Assembly (NCBI GenBank): GCA_051005875.1
Contig: JBPCIX010000044.1
Coordinates: 1-6,289 of the forward strand
DNA from: JBPCIX01 sp051005875
GTDB lineage: Bacteria > Actinomycetota > CADDZG01 > JAHWKV01
Direction: 5' to 3'
DNA: 6,289 nt
The notes under the pieces were generated by a model, which was given only the letters and a program-made list of their open reading frames with translations, was not told where the DNA came from and did no database searches. This document shows, piece by piece, positions 1 to 4,748 of the stretch. Positions within the stretch are counted from its first letter, which is position 1. Every line of letters begins with the position of its first letter. A program made the translations under genes and the position numbers.

Positions 1-396
1 GTCGCCGCCTGCGCCACCGCCGCCGTCGCCGCCGCCCGTGGTTGCGCCTGCCCAGTCGCCGCTACCGCCAGCTGCGCCGCCGCCGCCGCCGTCGCCGCCG
101 TTACCGCCGCCTGCGCCGCCGGCTCCGCCTGCGCCACCGGCTCCGCCGTTACCAGCTCCGCCAGTTGCGGCGCCACTCTTGCCGCCGTCGCCGCCGCTGC
201 CGCCGTCGCCTGTCTTGCCGCTGTCGCCGGTGTCGCCCAAGTCAAGACTGAACTCAAGTGTGCAGTCGCCCAAACTGCCGCCCACACCTGGGGTGCAAGT
301 CACCGCCGCAAAACTGCTCGAGACAATCAGTGCCGACATGAATGCGGCAGCCATCGCGACAGCTACCAAAATTCCTGCGATTTTCTTGTTCTTCAT
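1..396 (-). CDS. Secreted glycine-rich (PGRS-like) protein, N-terminal 132 residues, runs off the left edge
   Basis: The minus-strand frame is open from an ATG at 396 to the window edge, 132 codons with no stop. A signal peptide is clear: basic start MKNKK, hydrophobic core at about residues 6-26 and a likely cleavage site near residues 30-31 (SSFAA). The mature part begins with a short segment holding two cysteines (C34, C45). From about residue 54 it becomes low-complexity Gly/Ala/Asp/Asn/Ser with GGAGGAGG and GDGG units, made mostly of GGC/GGA/GGT codons. A consensus Shine-Dalgarno (AGGAGG) lies 6 bases upstream. The composition recalls the PGRS part of mycobacterial PE_PGRS proteins, but there is no PE domain. 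A cell-surface or extracellular role is inferred and no precise function can be given. The proline-rich reading on the plus strand is its shadow. It may be the last gene of the dtxR-ACT-def operon or be transcribed on its own; I see no convincing promoter in the 87-base gap. Confidence 0.85.
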   Translation of the reverse strand, partial: MKNKKIAGILVAVAMAAAFMSALIVSSSFAAVTCTPGVGGSLGDCTLEFSLDLGDTGDSGKTGDGGSGGDGGKSGAATGGAGNGGAGGAGGAGGAGGGNGGDGGGGGAAGGSGDWAGATTGGGDGGGGAGGD

Positions 397-402
397 GTGC
401 TT

Positions 403-408
403 CCTCCT
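403..408 (-). promoter_or_regulatory. Strong ribosome binding site of the glycine-rich secreted protein
   Basis: The minus strand reads AGGAGG, then AAGCAC, then ATG. This is a full consensus Shine-Dalgarno at 6-base spacing, the strongest in the window. It fixes the start at 396 and the minus-strand reading of this low-complexity region. Confidence 0.85.
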
Positions 409-443
409 TGTAGTTCCCTAAGAAATGTGCCCAAATTGGTGCT

Positions 444-461
444 GGATACATCTCTATATCC
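444..461. repeat. Short inverted repeat upstream of the glycine-rich protein gene
   Basis: GGATA and TATCC arms of 5 bases are separated by 8 bases. They lie in the 87-base gap between def and the secreted protein gene, about 50 bases before its start. This could be an operator half-site pair or chance. No clear -10/-35 pair was found beside it. Confidence 0.25.
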
Positions 462-483
462 TGCCCGAATTCATAAATGCACG

Positions 484-975
484 TCACCTTCTAAAAATCT
501 CGCTGGATGAGGCAACCCGGTCGAGGATCAATATGCCGTCCAGATGATCCACCTCGTGCTGAATTGCCCGGGCTTCGAATCCGGCGCTGACCGACCTTAG
601 CAGACTTCCGTCGGGCATTAATGCCTGGAAGGCTATCCGACGCCGGCGGCCTACATTGGCCGTAACATCTGGCAGCGATAGGCAGCCTTCTCGTCCAACT
701 TCAAATCCCTCACCCTCCGTAATTTTGGGATTTATGAGTACCAGCGGCCCGTGGTTCAAGATAGCGCCCTTTGGGTGCCCGCTAACGTCGAGTGCCAGTA
801 TCCGAAGGCCGATTCCGAGTTGGGGGGCGGCCAGGCCTACGCATCGCTCATGAGTCCGCATCGTTTCTGCCAAATCCTGGCAGATCTGCATTACCGCCGA
901 GTCGATTTCGCCCACAGGGACGCAAACTACCTTCAGGCATGGGTCGGGAAAAGTTCGTACGGGCCGAATAGTCAT
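484..975 (-). CDS. def: Peptide deformylase
   Basis: This 163-residue cytoplasmic metalloenzyme removes the formyl group from the N-terminal methionine of nascent proteins. All three family motifs are present: motif 1 VGLAAPQ (residues 46-52), motif 2 EGCLS (96-100) with the metal-ligand Cys98, and motif 3 HEVDH (140-144) with metal ligands His140 and His144 and catalytic Glu141. The length is normal for the family. In motif 1 the usual first glycine (GxGxAAxQ) is a cysteine (C45), a mild deviation. A weak Shine-Dalgarno-like GGTAGG lies 6 bases before the ATG. The gene starts 49 bases after the stop of the ACT-domain gene and is probably in the same transcript. Its usual partner fmt is not adjacent. 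The active enzyme normally carries Fe(II), which is notable because a DtxR-family metal regulator heads the operon. Confidence 0.95.
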   Translation of the reverse strand: MTIRPVRTFPDPCLKVVCVPVGEIDSAVMQICQDLAETMRTHERCVGLAAPQLGIGLRILALDVSGHPKGAILNHGPLVLINPKITEGEGFEVGREGCLSLPDVTANVGRRRRIAFQALMPDGSLLRSVSAGFEARAIQHEVDHLDGILILDRVASSSEIFRR

Positions 976-1024
976 TCGTGCCTACCGGGTCCGGCCGAGG
1001 GCACCAGGCGTAGTGGTCAGGGCA

Positions 1025-1549
1025 CTAGAGTTCAGCGGCTTCAGCGGCGCGAAGGTTAGCCTCGACTCCCATGGTTTGGGCGAAGGCGGCAATCTCACGT
1101 TCGAATTCGAGGGGGTCGGAGTCACTTGGAAGATCGATCTCAAGGACCACCAGATACAGATTTTCGCCTGTCTTGCGGCTGACGAGGTCGGTTATGTTTG
1201 CCTGCCTGGCGGCTAGTTCGGCTGCGATCCCAAAGACTATGCCCGGCTTGTCGGCCCCATATAAGGATAGGACGAAGGGTTGGCCGACAGATGATCCCGC
1301 TCCGGGCGCAGCTTCGCGCACATGGATCGACAGGTCGAGATCCTCGGCCGCCGGTTCCAGCCACGTTTCCAGTTCCTTCGGCCCCAACGCTTCTGGGGCC
1401 TGGACAAGCAAGATCATTGCAAACTGACCGGAAAGCCGAGTCATCGAGCAATCTGCCAGGTTGCAACCTCGATCAAACAACACCCTGGTGACCGCAGCGA
1501 CGATCCCCGGCCGGTCGTACCCGATAGCTGTAATGGTGAACTCAACCAT
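1025..1549 (-). CDS. Tandem ACT-domain regulatory protein, GcvR-like
   Basis: This 174-residue protein consists of two ACT domains. The first spans about residues 3-76, with the turn motif DRPGIV at 12-17. The second spans about residues 92-168, with DKPGIV at 100-105 and an N-x-T-D-L segment at 118-122. ACT domains bind amino acids or serve as regulatory interfaces. The two-domain layout without a catalytic domain is that of the GcvR group (in E. coli an antagonist of the glycine cleavage activator GcvA) and of similar small ACT proteins in Actinobacteria. No GcvA or gcv gene is nearby, so the GcvR role itself is not implied. The ATG lies 6 bases after the stop of the DtxR-family gene, indicating co-transcription and probable translational coupling; a TAGGG sequence inside the end of that gene may act as ribosome binding site. 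The ligand is unknown. The C-terminus is an alanine-rich tail. Confidence 0.85.
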   Translation of the reverse strand: MVEFTITAIGYDRPGIVAAVTRVLFDRGCNLADCSMTRLSGQFAMILLVQAPEALGPKELETWLEPAAEDLDLSIHVREAAPGAGSSVGQPFVLSLYGADKPGIVFGIAAELAARQANITDLVSRKTGENLYLVVLEIDLPSDSDPLEFEREIAAFAQTMGVEANLRAAEAAEL

Positions 1550-1555
1550 TATGGT

Positions 1556-2215
1556 TTAGCGCCCTACCCAGTCCGAGTCGGCCAGGTCACACACCTGCAC
1601 ACAGGCCGCCACCTCACGGCCTACTGAGACCGTTCCGGCGTCAGTCGCCAGTGTCAGCGGGCCCCCAAAAGGTGAAAGTTCCAAAACCTTAAGCACCGTT
1701 CCAGGCCTGATTCCCACTTGGTCGAAGTAGGCCAGTAATTCCTCTTTCACTTCAGAAATCTGAGCAACCGCCACTTCGTCGCCCGCTTCAACCCCGTCGA
1801 GTGACCAGAGCCTGCGGGGATCAACGGGGCAGATGGGGTGCCCGTGCGGGCAGTATTCGGGAAAGTTCAAGGTTTGCATAAGGTGCTCCTCAACCCTGGC
1901 GGAAATGGCGTGTTCCAGCCGGTGAGCCTCGGCGTGAACCTCGTGCCAGGGCATTCCGAGCACATCGGTAAGCAGCCGTTCGACGACCCGGTGGCGGCGC
2001 AGGACCCTGTGGGCAAGCGGTCTGCCTTCGGGAGTCAGGGTTACCGAGCCTGCCTTATCGCGCTCTACGTAGCCTTCCGCAGACAACCTTTTTAACATTT
2101 CACTGGCGGAGGGCAACGAAACCCCCAGGCTTTGTGCAAGCAGTGTGGCCGTGCAACGCTGCCCATCTTCCTCAAGGCGCTTTATTTGCCCCAGGTAGTC
2201 TTCGACGCCTCTCAT
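1556..2215 (-). CDS. DtxR/MntR-family metal-dependent transcriptional repressor with C-terminal FeoA-like domain
   Basis: The start at 2215 gives 219 residues. An upstream in-frame ATG at 2263 would add 16 residues unlike the family, and starting at MRGVEDYLGQI matches known members. An N-terminal winged helix (about 1-60, recognition helix near SLPSASEMLKRL) is followed by the dimerization/metal domain (HRVVERLL at 75-82, EVHAEAHRLEH at 92-102) and an SH3/FeoA-like domain (about 140-213). By alignment from memory, the ligands equivalent to DtxR positions 10, 102, 105 and 106 are Asp6, His98, Glu101 and His102. The second site is His75, Glu79 and His94. Asp at the first position is MntR-like, while His replaces Cys102 of DtxR, so iron versus manganese specificity is open. 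A Cys/His-rich CPHGHPIC stretch sits at 122-129. It heads the ACT-def operon and diverges from rsiG. No Shine-Dalgarno precedes the ATG, but a TATCAT -10 lies just upstream, suggesting leaderless translation. Confidence 0.92.
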   Translation of the reverse strand: MRGVEDYLGQIKRLEEDGQRCTATLLAQSLGVSLPSASEMLKRLSAEGYVERDKAGSVTLTPEGRPLAHRVLRRHRVVERLLTDVLGMPWHEVHAEAHRLEHAISARVEEHLMQTLNFPEYCPHGHPICPVDPRRLWSLDGVEAGDEVAVAQISEVKEELLAYFDQVGIRPGTVLKVLELSPFGGPLTLATDAGTVSVGREVAACVQVCDLADSDWVGR

Positions 2216-2221
2216 CAGGCA

Positions 2222-2227
2222 ATGATA
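2222..2227 (-). promoter_or_regulatory. Likely -10 element of a leaderless dtxR-family transcript
   Basis: The minus strand reads TATCAT, six bases, then the ATG at 2215. That spacing would put the first base of the start codon at or next to +1, as in leaderless actinobacterial genes. It fits the absence of a Shine-Dalgarno. No good -35 box is seen at 16-18 bases upstream. Confidence 0.5.
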
Positions 2228-2231
2228 CTTT
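2223..2231 (+). promoter_or_regulatory. Possible extended -10 element for the rsiG operon
   Basis: The plus strand reads TGATACTTT, an extended -10 (TGn) followed by TACTTT of TANNNT form. It would give a leader of about 55 bases before the rsiG ATG. A weak TTCGAC at 2201-2206, at 19-base spacing, could be the -35. The element overlaps the opposing -10 of the DtxR-family gene. No WhiG/FliA-type promoter (TAAA, about 15 bases, GCCGATAA) is present. Confidence 0.35.
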
Positions 2232-2244
2232 GGAGATAGCGCAA

Positions 2245-2259
2245 GTGGCGGTGAGCCAC
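2245..2259. repeat. Inverted repeat in the divergent promoter region
   Basis: GTGGC, a 5-base loop GGTGA, then GCCAC form a perfect 5-bp inverted repeat between the two divergent genes, inside the presumed 5' leader of rsiG. It could be an operator or a small RNA hairpin. It does not resemble the classical DtxR/IdeR 19-bp box. Confidence 0.3.
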
Positions 2260-2292
2260 CCATTTTTTAGTCACACCGAAAGAGGCGGGCCC

Positions 2293-2904
2293 ATGGAGAC
2301 CAAGCAAGGCGACAGGAAGGCGAGCCGAAAATCCGACCGTATTCTCGACCCCAGCTACTGCGAAAACTTGCCGGACTTGCCTGACGACCAACTTAAGGCT
2401 CGGCACGACGAGTCGGTGGAGTTGGAACACGAACTCTCTTATAGCCGGCGGCTTCTGCAGGGCAAAATTGACATTCAAAAGCATGCTCTCAAGGCTCGCC
2501 AGTTAGGGGCCGAGGGTTCGATGCAGGCCTTGATCGACGCTCTTCCCTCAATTCTGGCCGACGACGGCGCCTCGGCCCCGGCTACTCGCAACTCTCCGGT
2601 GGCGCCCCCCGTTGCCCCTGAGGGTCGTCGCGAGGCGGACGGCCTTACGGGACTTGTCGCCGACATTGAAAAAATGACCCTTGAAGAATTGTCTGGTTCG
2701 ATTGAGCGGTTAAGCGTCGCCGAAAATGCCACATCCGAGAGTCGCAAGAAGGTGCAGAAAGTCATCGACGGGCTAAATGCGGAACTGGTAAGGCGTCTCA
2801 GTGGCCAGGAAGGTGCAACCCAGGAAGGTGCAACCCAGGAAGGTGCAACCCGGCCCGACGCCACCAGAGACGACGCGGTGAGCGATGGAAAAAGCGCCGG
2901 GTAA
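2293..2904 (+). CDS. rsiG: RsiG/AmfC-like c-di-GMP-binding anti-sigma factor
   Basis: This 203-residue soluble protein starts at an ATG 7 bases after AGAGG. Two copies of E-x3-S-x2-R-x3-Q-x3-D are exact: Glu45, Ser49, Arg52, Gln56, Asp60, and Glu144, Ser148, Arg151, Gln155, Asp159. This is the c-di-GMP-binding signature of Streptomyces RsiG (formerly annotated AmfC), which binds c-di-GMP between two antiparallel helices and then sequesters the sporulation sigma factor WhiG. Residues 26-69 (LPDLPDDQL onward, with ELSYSRRLLQGKIDI) form the first predicted helical segment. A Pro/Ala-rich linker covers about 84-116, and the second helical region about 119-170. The C-terminal tail has three QEGAT repeats (172-186) and is acidic and probably disordered. 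The last 20 bases overlap the HD-GYP gene, so translational coupling is likely. No sigma gene is adjacent; the partner, presumably a WhiG/FliA-type sigma factor, is inferred. Family assignment is firm, exact target unknown. Confidence 0.85.
   Translation: METKQGDRKASRKSDRILDPSYCENLPDLPDDQLKARHDESVELEHELSYSRRLLQGKIDIQKHALKARQLGAEGSMQALIDALPSILADDGASAPATRNSPVAPPVAPEGRREADGLTGLVADIEKMTLEELSGSIERLSVAENATSESRKKVQKVIDGLNAELVRRLSGQEGATQEGATQEGATRPDATRDDAVSDGKSAG
2806..2850 (+). repeat. Three perfect 15-bp tandem repeats inside rsiG
   Basis: The unit CAGGAAGGTGCAACC is repeated three times without mismatch, encoding QEGAT three times in the C-terminal tail. Being a multiple of three, copy-number change by slippage would keep the frame and lengthen or shorten the tail. 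Absence of third-position changes suggests recent expansion. Confidence 0.95.
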
Positions 2905-3673
2905 AGTGCCCTCGTCACGTGCGGCGGTCCCGAAGGTTATCGCAACCGGTGAGTCGGACTCGGGTCTGGATAAGTACGAAGCCGAGTTAGAGCGCACCAA
3001 GTCTCAGCTGCTGGTGTTCGCCCGCGAAATGAGTTCGGTCTATCAAAAAGAGCGAGAGAAGGCTGCGGCGCTCGGGAAGTTAAATGACGAGCTGAAAAGC
3101 GACTACCTTTCAATTGTCCAGACTTTGGCGGCGGTAGTCGAGGCCAAGGATCAATACACCCGCCTGCATCTCGACCGTTGCCGGGATTATGGGACGGCCC
3201 TGGCAAGGGCCATCGACCCCGGCCTGTTGACGGAAGAGGTCGAGTACGGATTTTTGCTTCACGATGTCGGCAAGATCGGAGTCCCTGAGGCGATCTTGTT
3301 GAAGACCGGCCCTCTCACGCCCGAGGAGGCGGCGGTCATGCAGCAACACCCGCTGATTGGGGTCCAAATTGTTGAGCCGATGAAACGGATTCTTGACTCG
3401 GGCACAATTGAAATTATTCGCCATCACCATGAGCGGTTCGACGGCGAAGGATACCCCGACCATCTGGCGGGCGCCGACATTCCTTTGTCTGCCAGAATTT
3501 TCTCGGTCGTTGACGCATTCGACGCCATGACGAGCGACCGGCCTTACCGCGACGCTCTCAGCCTGGACGAGGCCATGCAGCGGCTGTCGGAGGGGGCCGG
3601 CACCCAGTTCGACCCGGAAGTCGTGGAAGCCTTTGTCAAGCTTATGGCAAGTTCGTCTGCGCCGGTCATTTAG
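2885..3673 (+). CDS. HD-GYP domain protein, predicted c-di-GMP phosphodiesterase
   Basis: This 262-residue soluble protein is predicted to hydrolyse c-di-GMP to pGpG or GMP. Residues 28-75 form a likely coiled coil (LDKYEAELERTKSQL onward), with no receiver, PAS or membrane domain. The HD-GYP domain covers about 75-255. All metal and catalytic residues are present: His95 (YTRLH), His126-Asp127 with Gly129-Lys130 (LLHDVGKIG), His155 (QQHP), His181-His182-Glu183, Asp186, the GEGYP loop (187-191) and Asp210 (VVDAFDAMTSDRPYR). The intact GYP motif argues for an active enzyme rather than a degenerate sensor. The ATG lies 20 bases before the end of rsiG in another frame; an in-frame GTG at 2906 is an alternative start, and the ribosome binding site is weak in both cases, which fits coupling. 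The gene ends in two consecutive TAG codons. The context suggests that it sets the c-di-GMP level read by the RsiG-like protein. Confidence 0.93.
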   Translation: MEKAPGKVPSSRAAVPKVIATGESDSGLDKYEAELERTKSQLLVFAREMSSVYQKEREKAAALGKLNDELKSDYLSIVQTLAAVVEAKDQYTRLHLDRCRDYGTALARAIDPGLLTEEVEYGFLLHDVGKIGVPEAILLKTGPLTPEEAAVMQQHPLIGVQIVEPMKRILDSGTIEIIRHHHERFDGEGYPDHLAGADIPLSARIFSVVDAFDAMTSDRPYRDALSLDEAMQRLSEGAGTQFDPEVVEAFVKLMASSSAPVI

Positions 3674-3674
3674 T

Positions 3675-3688
3675 AGGGGCCCAGCCTG
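3675..3688 (+). promoter_or_regulatory. Ribosome binding site and CTG start of the acetyltransferase gene
   Basis: AGGGG at 3675-3679 is followed by 6 bases and a CTG at 3686. This is the only plausible initiator between the tandem TAG stops (3671-3676) and the GTG at 3782. The Shine-Dalgarno overlaps the second TAG of the HD-GYP gene. Confidence 0.55.
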
Positions 3689-4699
3689 GAAGTAAAGATA
3701 ACCGAGGGCCCGGCCGGCTTTGATCTTCCGGAATGGACGCATCTCGCCGAGGCCGAACCCAACAAACACATTTTCGCCACTGTGGAGTGGAACAGGGTCT
3801 GGTGGGAAGAGTTCGGCGCCGGCAAGCGTCTTTTCACTCTCACGTTTATTGAGGGCGAGCCCGTTGCTCTGGCATCGTTCACAGTTGACGACACCGAACG
3901 GGGCCGGCGCCTTCGATTTTTGGGCGGGGACGACCTAACCGATTATTTGGGTCCCCTGATCGCCCGGCGCGAACTGCAGCAGCCCGTAGCCGCTGCGATG
4001 CTCGATTTTCTCAAAGACCTGGACGGCTGGGATTACTTTGACGCTAAGTGCCTGCCCGTGCCGTTCGGTTTTGCGGAATGGTTGGTGGCGGGCGCCGACC
4101 AGTTGGCTCTGCCGTATGAACTTGAACTTCAAGATATGACAGCGGTTTTGGCGCTGCCCGATTCATTCGATGACTACTGCGACTCACTCGCGCCGAAAAA
4201 ACGGCATGAGCTGCGCCGCAAGATCCGTCGCTTCGAGCGCGAGGCGCCGGGAGCTGCGTACCGCCGAAGTGACGACTTCCGCCTCGATGCAGACATCAAG
4301 ACTTTTGTTGATCTTCATCGTGGCAGCGAGGGCCTTAAGGGCAAGTTCATGGTTGCCGAGCGCGCTACCTTTTTCACCAGAGTCGCTAAGCAGATGCAAC
4401 CTGCCGGTATTTTGTCGCTCGACTTTTTGGAGATTGACGGAAAGGTAGCCGCAAGTACGTTTTCGTTTGAGTTCAACGGCGTTTTCTATCTTTACAATTC
4501 AGCCTACGATCATTCTTTGAAGGCGATCTCGCCCGGTCTAATGCTGGTGGTTCACCTAATTCGCCGGTCGATCGAGGCGAACATGACCAAGTTTGATTTC
4601 CTGCGCGGTCAGGAGCGCTACAAATTCGACCTGGGCGCCGAACCATTGCCATTGCACGAAGTGCTGATGCACAAGCGCACGTCAGCCGCGCGAACTTAG
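3686..4699 (+). CDS. BioF2/CelD-like GNAT-fold acetyltransferase
   Basis: The protein resembles the Acetyltransf_6 (BioF2/CelD-like) family, related to FemAB-type aminoacyl transferases and often linked to polysaccharide or cell-envelope modification. From a CTG start at 3686 it has 337 residues. Starting at the GTG at 3782 would give 305 but would drop coding sequence that looks family-like (FDLPEWTHLAEAEPNKHIFAT, residues 12-32) just before the WNRVWWEEFG segment. Recognisable parts are a basic helix LAPKKRHELRRKIRR (near 189-203 in this numbering), a strand with IDGKVAASTFSFEFNG, YLYNSAYD, then SPGLMLVVHLIRRSIE and the hallmark FDFLRGQERYKFDLGAE near the C-terminus. It is predicted cytoplasmic, with no signal or membrane segment. 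It lies 12 bases after the HD-GYP gene and is probably the third gene of the rsiG operon. The acceptor substrate is unknown; an envelope or matrix output of c-di-GMP control is speculation. Confidence 0.82.
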   Translation: MEVKITEGPAGFDLPEWTHLAEAEPNKHIFATVEWNRVWWEEFGAGKRLFTLTFIEGEPVALASFTVDDTERGRRLRFLGGDDLTDYLGPLIARRELQQPVAAAMLDFLKDLDGWDYFDAKCLPVPFGFAEWLVAGADQLALPYELELQDMTAVLALPDSFDDYCDSLAPKKRHELRRKIRRFEREAPGAAYRRSDDFRLDADIKTFVDLHRGSEGLKGKFMVAERATFFTRVAKQMQPAGILSLDFLEIDGKVAASTFSFEFNGVFYLYNSAYDHSLKAISPGLMLVVHLIRRSIEANMTKFDFLRGQERYKFDLGAEPLPLHEVLMHKRTSAART

Positions 4700-4735
4700 C
4701 TTTTGTTTTGCGGATACCATCTTTAGGTACTTTAC

Positions 4736-4744
4736 AAGAGGTGA
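4736..4744 (+). promoter_or_regulatory. Ribosome binding site deciding the TTG start of the glycosyltransferase
   Basis: AAGAGGTGA closely matches the anti-Shine-Dalgarno complement and ends 4 bases before TTG at 4749. The next in-frame ATG (codon 21) falls within the conserved first strand of the enzyme, so the TTG start is preferred. Confidence 0.75.
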
Positions 4745-4748
4745 TTCG

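Noticed and set aside
38..421. Proline-rich open frame on the plus strand
   Set aside because: It is the antisense of the glycine-rich secreted protein. The minus strand has the signal peptide and a consensus ribosome binding site; the plus frame has neither.
254..487. 77-codon minus-strand open frame between def and the secreted protein
   Set aside because: It overlaps the signal-peptide gene in another frame, shows no recognisable domain and has no advantage in ribosome binding site.
2216..2263. Start of the DtxR-family gene at 2263 instead of 2215
   Set aside because: The extra 16 residues do not resemble the family N-terminus, no ribosome binding site precedes 2263, and a -10 element lies within this stretch.
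2216..2292. Classical DtxR/IdeR or MntR operator in the divergent region
   Set aside because: No 19-bp palindrome resembling the known boxes is present; only a 5-bp inverted repeat was found.
3110..3769. 219-codon minus-strand open frame
   Set aside because: It is antisense to the HD-GYP domain and shows no family features.
4700..4748. Separate promoter for the glycosyltransferase (TTGTTT and TACTTT)
   Set aside because: The spacing of 19 bases is poor, and the implied transcription start would fall inside the ribosome binding site.
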